Assembly: GCA_036397755.1 (NCBI GenBank)
Contig: DASWII010000039.1
Location: 16,039-80,038, forward strand
Direction: 5' to 3'
From: CAMYLY01 sp036397755
GTDB taxonomy: Bacteria > Gemmatimonadota > Gemmatimonadetes > Gemmatimonadales > GWC2-71-9
DNA length: 64,000 nt
A model generated the notes under the pieces. That model ran no database searches. It was given only the letters and a program-made list of their open reading frames with translations, and was not told the DNA's origin. Made by a program: the position numbers and the translations under genes. Shown here in pieces: positions 15,209-24,078 of this stretch (its first letter is position 1; every line of letters begins with the position of its first letter).

Positions 15209-16504
15209 ATGCCTTCAACCATTCTCGTCGCCCTGTGCATCACCGCGCTGATTCGACAGCCGCTGCCGGCGCAGAACGGCACCGAGCACCGCGTGGTGGC
15301 GGCGGTGGACGAGGGAGCCGCCGGAGCGCTGGAACTGCTCCAGGAGATCGTGAACATCAACAGCGGCACGATGAACTTCGCGGGCGTACGGCGCGTGGGC
15401 GCGGTGCTGCGTGCGCGGTTCGACGCGCTGGGATTCGACACCGAGTGGATTGACGGCGCGCCGTTCGACCGAGCCGGCCACCTCCTGGCCACCCACGACG
15501 GTCCCGGACCCCGCCTGTTGCTGATCGGACACCTGGATACGGTCTTCGAACCGGATCACCCGTTTCAAGCGTGGGAGTGGACCTCGGACTCGACGGCGCG
15601 CGGGCCGGGCGTGGTGGACATGAAGGGCGGCGACGTCGTGATCGTCTTGGCTTTGGAGGCGTTGGCCCGGGCCGCCGTGTTGGACGGCCTCAACATCGCG
15701 GTGGTCATGACGGGCGACGAGGAAGACAGCGGCACGCCGCTCGACCTCGCGCGGGCGTCGCTCATCGAGGCGGCCGACGCGGCCGACGTCGCGCTCGCGT
15801 TCGAGAACGGTGACAGTGACCCCACGACCGCCGTCATCGCCCGCCGTGGCTCGACGACGTGGCGCCTCTCCGTGACCGGCAGGCCGGCACATTCTTCGCA
15901 GGTCTTCCAACCCGAGGTCGGCGCGGGGGCGATCTATGAAGCGTCACGCATCCTCTTCGCGTTCTACGACGAACTCTCGGGTGAGCCCTTGCTCACATTC
16001 AACCCCGGAGTGATCCTCGGCGGCACCGACGTCGATTTCGACATCGATCAGGCTCGTGGGACGGCGTTCGGCAAAGACAACGTGGTCGCCGAGCACGCGA
16101 TGGTCTCGGGCGACCTCCGAGCCGTGTCTCCCGAGCAACTCGCGAACGCCAAGTTGGCGATGCGGAGGATCGCCGACGGCCATCTCCCGCTCACCACCGC
16201 GGACCTCGAGTTTCACGATTCCTACCCGCCATTCGCCCCCACCGACGGCAACCGTCGGCTGCTCGCGCTGTTCGACGCGGTGAGCCGCGGCCTCGGCTTC
16301 GGCGCCGTGACCGCCGTCGATCCCCGCAAGGCGGGTGCGGCCGACGTGTCGTTCACCATGGGACGGGTCGCCATGGCACTGGACGGACTTGGCACGGGCG
16401 GGGGGAATGATCACACGGCGGACGAGTGGATCGACGTGCGGACGCTGGCGATGCAAGCGAAACGGGCGGCGGTCTTGATGTTGAGGCTGGCGGCTGGCCA
16501 GTGA
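15209..16504 (+). CDS. Exported M20-family metallopeptidase (glutamate carboxypeptidase-like)
   Basis: 431 residues with a signal peptide (MPSTILVALCITALIRQPLP, then AQNG). Zinc-site motifs are visible: LLLIGHLDTVFEPDHPFQ, GPGVVDMKGGDVVIV (bridging Asp), VVMTGDEEDSG (catalytic Glu and ligand), RRGSTTWRLSVTGRPAHSSQ (dimerisation-domain His) and GGGNDHTADEWIDV (last His). This arrangement fits M20 carboxypeptidases of the CPG2 type acting in the periplasm on peptides or folate-like glutamates. ATG 15209 is chosen from the signal peptide; an upstream GTG at 15179 would add 10 residues without leader character. Confidence 0.93.
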   Translation: MPSTILVALCITALIRQPLPAQNGTEHRVVAAVDEGAAGALELLQEIVNINSGTMNFAGVRRVGAVLRARFDALGFDTEWIDGAPFDRAGHLLATHDGPGPRLLLIGHLDTVFEPDHPFQAWEWTSDSTARGPGVVDMKGGDVVIVLALEALARAAVLDGLNIAVVMTGDEEDSGTPLDLARASLIEAADAADVALAFENGDSDPTTAVIARRGSTTWRLSVTGRPAHSSQVFQPEVGAGAIYEASRILFAFYDELSGEPLLTFNPGVILGGTDVDFDIDQARGTAFGKDNVVAEHAMVSGDLRAVSPEQLANAKLAMRRIADGHLPLTTADLEFHDSYPPFAPTDGNRRLLALFDAVSRGLGFGAVTAVDPRKAGAADVSFTMGRVAMALDGLGTGGGNDHTADEWIDVRTLAMQAKRAAVLMLRLAAGQ

Positions 16505-16593
16505 CAACCTCAGGGTCCCTTCAAACTCGTCTCATGGACGACGCCGCACCGCCCTCGTAAACTTGCTCGTGGACCCACGATCGAGGTACACCG

Positions 16594-17319
16594 GTGGCTC
16601 GAGGATTCGGATGTCATGGTCGCGTCGTCGTCGGATCGCTGCCGGCGGACGTCGCGCAGTCGCTGGAGGCGTTGCCGGGAGATTGGCTGGAGTATGACGG
16701 GACGGCACAGGCGATCGTGGTACGGCATGTACAGCCCACAGGCGGCGCCATTGTCCCCACCGTCGTATCGGAACTGGTGCGGATGCTCGCGCTGATCCCC
16801 TACGACCTTCAGGAACAGCTCGCGGGAGGCACGCTCCTCGCGCATACGGAAGACGAGGGCCGCCTCGTCCGGATCACCGTCGCGCCGGGCGGCGGCCTCC
16901 ACGTCGAGTGGGCGCATCCCGACTACGCCGGGGCGGAGAAGCGACCGTTCGACGGACACGAAATCAAGATCGAGGGATACGAGCAGCGGCTGAACGGCCA
17001 GTTGACGTTTCGCAGCGCCGATCCACAAGGCGCCGCGTCCGGCGTGCAGCTCTTCGCCGATACGTTCGAGGGACTATATCCCGAAGGCGACTTTCGCGCG
17101 GCGGCCGACCCGGAGGCGGGCTCCGTCACCGTCACCATGAGGGACGTGAATCTCGACGTGCGGGTGCTCATCGAGAAACTGCGCGGCATGGCCGACCCCG
17201 GTTCGATCACCGGTCGCGTGTCGTTGGCGTCGTTTCGGGAGGCGGTCCCCGAGCACCTGCTCCGGCTGGTTTTCGAAGGCGGCGAGGCCTGGGTGCAGCG
17301 ACCGCTGCTCTGGGAGTAG
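16594..17319 (+). CDS. Hypothetical soluble protein
   Basis: 241 residues from GTG 16594, with GAGGT six bases upstream. No signal peptide or membrane segment is seen. The sequence alternates short strands and helices, with segments such as GDWLEYDGTAQAIVVRHVQP, EWAHPDYAGAEKRPFDGHEI and DVNLDVRVLIEKLRGMADPG. No known motif is recognised. Third-position GC and length support a real gene. The downstream PEGA gene is convergent. Confidence 0.7.
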   Translation: MARGFGCHGRVVVGSLPADVAQSLEALPGDWLEYDGTAQAIVVRHVQPTGGAIVPTVVSELVRMLALIPYDLQEQLAGGTLLAHTEDEGRLVRITVAPGGGLHVEWAHPDYAGAEKRPFDGHEIKIEGYEQRLNGQLTFRSADPQGAASGVQLFADTFEGLYPEGDFRAAADPEAGSVTVTMRDVNLDVRVLIEKLRGMADPGSITGRVSLASFREAVPEHLLRLVFEGGEAWVQRPLLWE

Positions 17320-17346
17320 TGGGCCGACACCGTAGCAGGGCGGCAC

Positions 17347-17378
17347 CTACTCTCCTACTCTCCTACTCTCCTACTCTT
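17347..17378. repeat. Tandem 8-bp repeat (CTACTCTC)4
   Basis: Four near-perfect copies of CTACTCTC sit between two convergent genes. They belong to the same style of short pyrimidine-rich repeat seen at about 18206, 20404, 42820 and 63272, all at or near gene 3' ends. Confidence 0.85.
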
Positions 17379-18138
17379 ACTCTCCCTCTCTCTGCAATCT
17401 CACGACCACTCGCACCACCTCGCCGGACGCGACCGTGACTTGCCGCTCCTCGGTGCGGTACCCTTCCTTGATGAACCGCACCGTGTGATCGCCGGGGGTC
17501 ACTTCGACGTTTACCTGCGGGGTGTCGCCGAGGCGTCGCCCGTCGAGTTCGACCATGGCGAACGGGATTGCGTTCACGGTGAGTCGGCCGGGAGACGGTG
17601 CGGCAGGCTCGGTTGGCGTCACCTCGGCGGCCTGCTCGACCACCGGTTCCTCCACCACCGCCGCGGGTGCGGCCTGACCCGCGAAGATGGCCGCGGCCGA
17701 GTCCAACGAGGCGGCCACCGCCTCACGTTCCGCCTCAGAGAGATTCGCCACGATGACGAGGGGCCCTTCGGGCACACAGCCGATGTCGTCCGTGCAGACG
17801 AACTCGAGACTGGCGGCGCCATCCATGCTTCGGGCGACGACGGACGTCCGCACGCTGATGTCGAACGCCGCCGCCCCGCCCTGCTCGGCGCTCCGCAGTA
17901 GCGCACCGAGCGCGCGGGCGCGCGCAGGCACGATATCCACGCTGAGGAGCGTGTCTTCCCGCGCGAACAGGACCTGCACCCTGGGCTTCCGCTCCGTCTC
18001 TTCGGCTCGCGCCAAGCGGGCCTGAATCTCGAGCAGCCCTGACCCCACGTCGAGCTGGGTGTGGAACCCCGGCTCCTGACCGTGAGCCACAAGAGGGATT
18101 CCGAGGGCAAGCACGACGAGCGTTGTGGCGTACCGCAT
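17377..18138 (-). CDS. Exported PEGA-domain protein
   Basis: 253 residues. The signal peptide MRYATTLVVLALGIPLVAHG is followed by a soluble region of about 150 residues with one possible disulphide pair (FVCTDDIGCVPEG), then a linker rich in Ala/Val/Glu/Pro. The C-terminal PEGA domain (about 185-250) reads GRLTVNAIPFAMVELDGRRL then GDTPQVNVEVTPGDHTVRFI. PEGA domains occur in surface proteins. ATG 18138 has TGAGGAG six bases upstream, so it is preferred to GTG 18144. Function is unknown. Confidence 0.85.
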   Translation of the reverse strand: MRYATTLVVLALGIPLVAHGQEPGFHTQLDVGSGLLEIQARLARAEETERKPRVQVLFAREDTLLSVDIVPARARALGALLRSAEQGGAAAFDISVRTSVVARSMDGAASLEFVCTDDIGCVPEGPLVIVANLSEAEREAVAASLDSAAAIFAGQAAPAAVVEEPVVEQAAEVTPTEPAAPSPGRLTVNAIPFAMVELDGRRLGDTPQVNVEVTPGDHTVRFIKEGYRTEERQVTVASGEVVRVVVRLQREGE

Positions 18139-18205
18139 GGACACTCCTCAGGAATGTGGTCGGAGCGTAGGACGGCAAGAACACATGTTTCTCTACAGTC
18201 GCCCC

Positions 18206-18231
18206 GTCCTACCGTACTACCATCTTACTAT
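18206..18231. repeat. Degenerate CCTACCGT-type short repeat
   Basis: The stretch CCGTCCTACCGTACTACCAT and its continuation CTTACTATC lie in the gap before the M3 peptidase gene. The units are diverged versions of the CCTACCRT unit at 42820-42859. Confidence 0.5.
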
Positions 18232-18256
18232 CTTTCCCTCCTGCTAAGGAGGCTCG

Positions 18257-20443
18257 ATGAAGTTCGATCCGGCAGTTCCACTCTTGGTCTCGCTTCTCTT
18301 GATCGGCATGGCATCCGTGGCGACGAAAACCGACACCGGTATTGCGAGGGATGCACCGCAATCGGAGCCGGAGGCGGTGCACGCACCCAATCCGTTGCTG
18401 GCCGAGTGGGATACGCCGTTCGGAGTGCCGCCGTTCGATGCGATCCGTGACGAGCACTATCTCCCGGCCTTCCGCACCGCCATGACCGCTCACGCGGCGG
18501 AGATCGCGGCCATTCAGACTGACCCGTCACCGCCCACGTTCGCCAATGTGGTCGAGGCGCTGGAGCGTAGTGGTGCCACGCTCGACAGGGTGGCCAATGC
18601 GTTCTTCGCGGTCAACTCCGCACACTCGAATGACGCGACTCGAGAGATTGCCCGAGTCGTGTCGCCTGAGCTCGCGCGCCACAGCGACGACATCACGTTG
18701 AATCGCGACCTGTACGCCCGTGTCAAAGCCGTTTACGACCGCCGCGACCATCTCGACCTGAACCTCGAGCAACGCCGACTCCTGGAGGAAACCCATAAGC
18801 AGTTCGTGCGGAGTGGCGCGGCGCTGTCGGTCGAGAAACAAGCACGGCTGCGCGACATCAATGCGGAGCTCGCCGAGTTGTCTCAGCGCTATGGTGACAA
18901 CGTCCTGAAGGAAACCAATGGCTGGGAGTTGTTGATCACTGACTCGGCGGACCTCGGGGAGTTGACCGGGAGTCTCGTCGCGGCCGCGCGGCAGGAGGCA
19001 CAGCGGCGTGGCCACGACACCGGCTGGGTCATCACGCTGCAGCGTCCGAGCCTCAATCCGTTCCTGCAGTACTCCCCGAACCGCGAGTTGCGGCGGCGGG
19101 GCTTCATGGGGTATGCGCTGCGTGGCGACAACGACAACGAGCAAGACAACAAGGACATTGCCGCGCGCATGGCCGCGTTGCGCGCCAAGGCGGCCGGTCT
19201 CATGGGTTACGAAACGCACGCGCAATACGTGTTGTCCGACAACATGGCCGAGACTCCCGAACGCGTCTACGAATTCCTGGACCGCATCTGGCAACCGGCC
19301 CTGACCATCGCCAAGTCCGAGCGTGACGCGTTGCAGGAGATGATGCGGGCCGACGGCATCGAGGGTAAGCTCGAGGGGTGGGATTGGCGCTACTACACGG
19401 AGAAGGTGCGGCGCGCCCGGTACGACTTGGACGAGGAGGCCCTCCGGCCGTACTTCGAGTTCACGGCGGTGCGGGACGGCGCTTTCTGGGTCGCCAACCA
19501 ACTGTTCGGGCTGACGTTTCACGAGCTCGAGGACATGCCGGTGTGGCATCGCGATCAGCAGGTCTTCGAGGTGAGAGAGGCGGACGGCGCCCACCTAGGC
19601 GTGCTGTACATGGATTTCTTCGCGCGGGAAAGCAAAGAGTTCGGCGCATGGATGAACGAGTTGCGCTCGCAACAGCGCTTGGACGGCGAGGTTCATCCGG
19701 TCGTTACCAACAACTTCAACTTCCCACCTTCGACCGCCACGGGACCCTCCCTGCTTTCACTGGAAGAAGCATCCACGCTGTTTCATGAGTTCGGACACGC
19801 GCTCCACGGACTGCTGTCCAACGTGACCTATGCGTCGCTGTCAGGCACCAACGTGCCGAGTGACTTTGTCGAATTCCCCTCGCAGGTCATGGAGAACTGG
19901 ATGGCGGAGCCCCAGGTGCTGCGTCGGTTTGCCCGCCACTACCGGACGGGTGCGCCGATTCCCGACGAGCTGATCCAGAAGATCCAGGCCGTGGCCAAGT
20001 TCGATCAGGGGTTCGCGACGGTCGAGTACCTTGCGGCCGCCTATCTCGACATGGCGTGGCACACGATGACCAAGCCCATGGACGTGGACGTGCGGGCATA
20101 CGAGAACCAGGAGACGCGGCGCATCGGGTTGATCGACGAGATTATCCCTCGGTATCGCACCACGTACTACACCCACATCTTCTCGGGCGGCTACTCGGCG
20201 GCGTACTACAGCTACATCTGGTCCGAGGTGCTGGACGCGGATTGCTTCCAGGCGTTCAAGGAGACCAGCCTGTTCGACTCCGCCACCGCACGGCGCTACC
20301 GGGAGGAGATTCTCGCGCGCGGCGGGACGCGTCCGGGCATGGAGCTATACCGCGCATTCCGTGGACGCGATCCGGAGATCGGACCGCTGTTGGAAAAGAG
20401 AGGGCTCGTAGGACGGGAGGACAGTCGGATGGAAGGATCGTAA
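18257..20443 (+). CDS. dcp: M3-family peptidyl-dipeptidase (Dcp type)
   Basis: A 728-residue zinc peptidase removing dipeptides from peptide C-termini. Residues 1-25 are a hydrophobic leader (PAVPLLVSLLLIGMASVATK), suggesting periplasmic export. The zinc motif is STLFHEFGHALHGLLSNVTY, preceded by NNFNFPPSTATGPSLLSLEE. PFGVPPFDAIRDEHYLPAFR and the C-terminal FSGGYSAAYYSYIWSEVLDA are Dcp/OpdA signatures. AAGGAGG lies seven bases before ATG 18257. The last residues (LVGREDSRMEGS) are encoded by DNA resembling the GTAGGACGG repeat, suggesting the C-terminus was extended by repeat insertion. Confidence 0.95.
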   Translation: MKFDPAVPLLVSLLLIGMASVATKTDTGIARDAPQSEPEAVHAPNPLLAEWDTPFGVPPFDAIRDEHYLPAFRTAMTAHAAEIAAIQTDPSPPTFANVVEALERSGATLDRVANAFFAVNSAHSNDATREIARVVSPELARHSDDITLNRDLYARVKAVYDRRDHLDLNLEQRRLLEETHKQFVRSGAALSVEKQARLRDINAELAELSQRYGDNVLKETNGWELLITDSADLGELTGSLVAAARQEAQRRGHDTGWVITLQRPSLNPFLQYSPNRELRRRGFMGYALRGDNDNEQDNKDIAARMAALRAKAAGLMGYETHAQYVLSDNMAETPERVYEFLDRIWQPALTIAKSERDALQEMMRADGIEGKLEGWDWRYYTEKVRRARYDLDEEALRPYFEFTAVRDGAFWVANQLFGLTFHELEDMPVWHRDQQVFEVREADGAHLGVLYMDFFARESKEFGAWMNELRSQQRLDGEVHPVVTNNFNFPPSTATGPSLLSLEEASTLFHEFGHALHGLLSNVTYASLSGTNVPSDFVEFPSQVMENWMAEPQVLRRFARHYRTGAPIPDELIQKIQAVAKFDQGFATVEYLAAAYLDMAWHTMTKPMDVDVRAYENQETRRIGLIDEIIPRYRTTYYTHIFSGGYSAAYYSYIWSEVLDADCFQAFKETSLFDSATARRYREEILARGGTRPGMELYRAFRGRDPEIGPLLEKRGLVGREDSRMEGS

Positions 20444-20444
20444 G

Positions 20445-20458
20445 ACGCTAGGGAGCGT
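20445..20458 (+). terminator. Candidate hairpin after the M3 peptidase gene
   Basis: ACGCT-AGGG-AGCGT forms a perfect five-base-pair stem with a four-base loop, one base after the stop codon and before the convergent GMC gene. There is no following T-run, so intrinsic termination is uncertain. Confidence 0.4.
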
Positions 20459-20507
20459 AGGGACGGTGGGTGTCCACAACCCCTACCATGCTTCCGTCGT
20501 ACCGTCT

Positions 20508-22151
20508 TCAGATCTCTCCCCGTCTAGCGAACCGCGCGATGTGATCCGCCGCGCGGAAGGCGAGCGCCTGGATGGTCGCTGTCGGCTGCCCGCGCCCGCT
20601 GGTGACGAAGCTCGATCCGTCGCACAGGAAGAGATTGGTCACATCGTGAGTGCGGTGATACCGGTCCACCACCGACGTGCCCGCGTCGTTCCCCATTCGG
20701 CACGTACCCAGGAGATGCACGCCGAACTGCTGCGGCTGTACTTCCGGACGCCAGGCGCGCTCCGCGCCGGCGGCCTCGAGAATCTCGATCGCGATACGGC
20801 CGAGGAATTCCATCATCGCCAGATCATCGTCGTGATCGCGATAGGTCACCCGCATGGCCGGCACGCCCCACAGGTCTTTCAACTCCGGATCCAGCTCCAC
20901 ACCGTTGGCCGCCACGGGAAGCGACGTCGTGTGACAATCGGCATTCATGGTGCGGGAGTAGCCGTGCCGCAGCGCGTCTTTGAACCCCTGTCCCCACGTG
21001 GGTGCGTCCGGTGCAAGCCCGCCGAGCGGGAACAGGAGCGGGTAGCCCCAAAACCTCGCGTCGATGCCGCCACCGCCATAGAAGCCGCGGCCCGGATCCG
21101 CGTCGTAGTAGTCCCAGATCATGCGCGTCACCATGACGCTCTTCCAATCGTTCAACGGCTTCTCGAACACACCGGTGGTGCTGTGATTGCCGTTGAACAT
21201 CAGGTACTTGCCCACCAGCCCGCTCGAATTCGCCAGACCGTCAGGGAACTGGTTGCTCTTGGAGTTGAGCAGGAGGCGCGGCGTCTCCCCGCCGTTCGCG
21301 CATACGATGACCGCGCGGGCCGGCTGGAAGTGTTCCATCTTCGCGGCATCGAAGTACAACACGCCGGTCGCGCGCCCGCTCGCACTGAGTTCGATCTTGC
21401 GGACGTAGCTGCCGGATCGAATCTCGCAACGCCCGGTGGCTTCCGCCTTTGGGATCGTCGTGAACAGCGTTGAGGACTTCGCCCGGTGTTCGCAGCCGAA
21501 TCCGGAGCAATACCCGCAATGCTGGCACGCGGGTCGCCCGTCATACGGCTGCGAGATGATGCACATGGGCGCCGCCTGCGGTGTGAGACCCAGCGCTCGG
21601 GCCCCACGTTCGAACAGTACGCCGGAGCTCTTCACAGGCAGCGGCGGCGTCGGATAGGGTCGCGAGCGCGGCGGATCGAACGCACCCGGCTCGCCAGAGA
21701 TTCCCAGCTCCCATTCCGCCTTCGTGTAGTAGGGTTCCAATTCCTCGTAGGTGATGGGCCAATCATCGAAGCCCGTGCCCTCGATGGATCCCAACAGCGT
21801 CCGCTCCTTGAAGTCGGACGGCTTGAAACGCCAGTAATTCGACGTGAACATCACGCTGCCGCCGCCCACGAGCCGGTGATAACCAATGGCGAGCTGATCG
21901 CGCCACTCGTCCCGGGGCGTCGGTCGGAACTTCTGTGGCGACTCGAGGGGGCCGTTGTTCAGCGCACTGCGGAACCAATACTTGTACTCGTCATGCTCGA
22001 ACTCATGCGCCCGCAGATACGGTCCCTGCTCCAGCACGAGCACCGTGAACCCCGACTCCGCCAGCTCCTTGGCGATCACGCCACCCGCCGCGCCGGAGCC
22101 CACGATGATGAAGTCAACCGTCTCCCCTTGGGCAAACCGGCGCGGGCTCAT
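20508..22151 (-). CDS. GMC-family FAD oxidoreductase (large subunit of a membrane-type dehydrogenase)
   Basis: 547 residues. The N-terminus VDFIIVGSGAAGGVIAKELA is the FAD motif. GYHRLVGGGSVMFTSNYWRF, the Cys-rich CQHCGYCSGFGCEHRAKSS and the C-terminal LLGTCRMGND and SSFVTSGRGQPTATIQALAF are features of gluconate/sorbitol dehydrogenase-like GMC large subunits. There is no leader of its own, so it is presumably carried by the Tat-signalled small subunit encoded just upstream, with which it overlaps by four bases (ATGA). It oxidises an alcohol or sugar in the periplasm; the substrate is unknown. No cytochrome subunit is adjacent. Confidence 0.93.
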   Translation of the reverse strand: MSPRRFAQGETVDFIIVGSGAAGGVIAKELAESGFTVLVLEQGPYLRAHEFEHDEYKYWFRSALNNGPLESPQKFRPTPRDEWRDQLAIGYHRLVGGGSVMFTSNYWRFKPSDFKERTLLGSIEGTGFDDWPITYEELEPYYTKAEWELGISGEPGAFDPPRSRPYPTPPLPVKSSGVLFERGARALGLTPQAAPMCIISQPYDGRPACQHCGYCSGFGCEHRAKSSTLFTTIPKAEATGRCEIRSGSYVRKIELSASGRATGVLYFDAAKMEHFQPARAVIVCANGGETPRLLLNSKSNQFPDGLANSSGLVGKYLMFNGNHSTTGVFEKPLNDWKSVMVTRMIWDYYDADPGRGFYGGGGIDARFWGYPLLFPLGGLAPDAPTWGQGFKDALRHGYSRTMNADCHTTSLPVAANGVELDPELKDLWGVPAMRVTYRDHDDDLAMMEFLGRIAIEILEAAGAERAWRPEVQPQQFGVHLLGTCRMGNDAGTSVVDRYHRTHDVTNLFLCDGSSFVTSGRGQPTATIQALAFRAADHIARFARRGEI

Positions 22152-22750
22152 CGCTGCACCTCCGCGTCATACGCGCCAAACGGCGGCTGCCAGAAGAACC
22201 GCGGCTCGAAGCCCAATACCTTCCAACCCGCCCCCTCGTAGTTTCCGCCCCAGTTGGGATGCGCGAACATGCCGGTGATCGTGAGAAGCCTCATCTGCCG
22301 GAAGAAGGGCGTCTCCTGGATCTCCTCCAGTAGCGCGTGCTGTTCCACGGAGGAAAGAGCGGCAAACCGCGCCGGACTCCCGGCACGCGCCACCACCCGG
22401 CTGTTCAGGTCCTCGATCCCGACCAGGATATCATCAATGCCGCCAGCATCGTCAGCTGGTCCAAACCCGACGGAGGCCGCCAGCTCTCCGCGCACGCGAT
22501 CGATGAACACGATGACGCGCGCTTCGCGTGCACCTGGAAGATCGTCCGTGGGAATGATCTGCGCCGCGATGGCCTCGAGATCGGCTGCTTGCGCGGGCGT
22601 CAGCGTTTCGAGCGTTACCGACTGCCCTTGCTGCGCCATCCGCGTGGCGGTCAGCGCGCGTTCGAACGCTTCAGGACTGAGCCCTAAGAGGACGGCGGAC
22701 GCGGTGCCGGCCAGTGAAAGAAATTCCCTGCGGGAGGTTGGGGTGGTCAT
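22148..22750 (-). CDS. Gluconate 2-dehydrogenase subunit 3 family protein
   Basis: 200 residues with a twin-arginine leader (TSRREFLSLAGTASAVLLGL). TLTPAQAADLEAIAAQIIPT and DDLPGAREARVIVFIDRV are the family core. The C-terminus (GGNYEGAGWKVLGFEPRFFW) matches the end of subunit 3 proteins. It probably pilots the overlapping GMC oxidoreductase through the Tat system and stabilises it. It is first in a two-gene operon. Confidence 0.93.
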   Translation of the reverse strand: MTTPTSRREFLSLAGTASAVLLGLSPEAFERALTATRMAQQGQSVTLETLTPAQAADLEAIAAQIIPTDDLPGAREARVIVFIDRVRGELAASVGFGPADDAGGIDDILVGIEDLNSRVVARAGSPARFAALSSVEQHALLEEIQETPFFRQMRLLTITGMFAHPNWGGNYEGAGWKVLGFEPRFFWQPPFGAYDAEVQR

Positions 22751-22956
22751 CTCCGCTCCAGAATCGAGGACACCAGGTGCAACCCGCAGAGGCCGCGAAC
22801 CGACTCACCCCGGGGCACCAAAAGGTAATTCCCTGGCCTCACAAGGCCAGTGCGGTATCGTCGAGAGAACGTGCTTTCCGGCCGATTGAGATGCCCGTGC
22901 ACCGCCCCCCGAGGTTGCTCCTGAGCGAGCCAGCAGGATGAAGCGCATCGTCGCGG

Positions 22957-23355
22957 TTATGTCGCTGCCGCCGGGACCGAGCGGGGCGAATGTCCCGCCG
23001 CCGCCGCGATGAGAATCATCAGGGCATCTGCCAACAGGAGAGCCGTGGGCGCCATAAAGCCGATGTACGCAAGCTGGACGGCCGCCCCGCCAAGGGGACT
23101 CAGGGCGGCGATGGCGAGGACGGCCGCCCTGTTCGGCGCGCCGACCCGCGCCACGACCAGGACAAGTCCGGCCGTCAGAACCAGCGTCAGCGCGAAGGAA
23201 ACCCACAGAGCTGCCATCAGTGGCTCGACATCCGGGGATGCTTGAGCAGCCAGGGTGGTGACCCACGTGTAACCGCTCTGATGCCACGCCGCCGTGCCGA
23301 GCACCATCGCGGCGCCGATGTAGGCAGTGATTGCTGCAACGCGCCGTCTGGTCAT
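22957..23355 (-). CDS. Small four-helix membrane protein, unknown function
   Basis: 132 residues with four predicted transmembrane helices: AAITAYIGAAMVLGTAAW, ALWVSFALTLVLTAGLVLVV, AVLAIAALSPLGGAAVQLAY and APTALLLADALMILIAAAAG. The N-terminus MTRRR is basic. No motif is recognised. The 206 bases upstream of the GMC operon and 230 bases downstream toward the lipoprotein gene hold no other feature I can support. Confidence 0.68.
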   Translation of the reverse strand: MTRRRVAAITAYIGAAMVLGTAAWHQSGYTWVTTLAAQASPDVEPLMAALWVSFALTLVLTAGLVLVVARVGAPNRAAVLAIAALSPLGGAAVQLAYIGFMAPTALLLADALMILIAAAAGHSPRSVPAAAT

Positions 23356-23585
23356 GGTATCGAAAGCTCAGTTCTGTGTCTTGCCAGCGGGATAGCGGCC
23401 CGGTCGCGCATAAGGCAATGTGGGCGACGCTCATTCGGTGCACCGTTCCGCCGCGCAGTCTACATGGACGTTACCACGGAACCGTTTGCCTGGCTACAAA
23501 CCCCGTCCGAAGGGGCTTCACAGAGCAAAGCAACGGGAACACGACAACCCAGGCGCCTGCGCGACCGTGATGAAGCCCCGAAACC

Positions 23586-24011
23586 CTACTGAGACACCAT
23601 CACCACCGTGTCGGGACCGGCAAGCTTCTCCACGTGACAGGCGCACGGCTGCGGGACGGCAAACCGGAACTCCGCGCTGAACGTGAGGGTGCCCGCCCCG
23701 TTGGCCCCCTCGACCAGCACTCGATCGCCGGCCGAAGAGAACTCCGCGATCATGTTGTCATCGGCGACGACGTAGGCACCCTCATCCACGAGCCCGAGCC
23801 AGCCGTCGACCGGTTCCAGCGCTGCGCCGGTGCGGAGGTTGGTGCGGGTCAGCGACGCGTCAGTCACCGGCACACCGGCCTGGTCCACGAGTGTCACGAG
23901 AAAGACGCGGAATTCTTCGGTGCACGCGCAGGGTCCGCCGACGTCGTCGCACGCGGACACCGGTCCCAATACCAGCGTCCCCGCGAGCAGACCCAACACC
24001 AGTCGTTTCAT
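23586..24011 (-). CDS. Lipoprotein with a carboxypeptidase-regulatory-like fold
   Basis: 141 residues. The leader MKRLVLGLLAGTLVLGPVSA is followed by Cys21 in a lipobox-like VSAC. The mature part begins CDDVGGPCACTEEFRVFLVT, with extra cysteines, and continues VDQAGVPVTDASLTRTNLRT, a pattern typical of beta-sandwich regulatory-like domains. GGAGG lies six bases upstream of ATG 24011. It follows the outer-membrane barrel gene after 67 bases on the same strand, so the two may be co-transcribed and partner at the outer membrane. Confidence 0.75.
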   Translation of the reverse strand: MKRLVLGLLAGTLVLGPVSACDDVGGPCACTEEFRVFLVTLVDQAGVPVTDASLTRTNLRTGAALEPVDGWLGLVDEGAYVVADDNMIAEFSSAGDRVLVEGANGAGTLTFSAEFRFAVPQPCACHVEKLAGPDTVVMVSQ

Positions 24012-24078
24012 GTATCCTCCCCCGGGCGCGCCCTCGAGGGGCCAGGGTCGCGCCCGGGTCGGCACCCAACTCGGATCG

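Noticed and set aside
17347..17378. Possible CRISPR from the short repeats here and at 42820, 54307 and 63272.
   Set aside because: The repeats are 7-8 bp head-to-tail without spacers; no cas genes are present.
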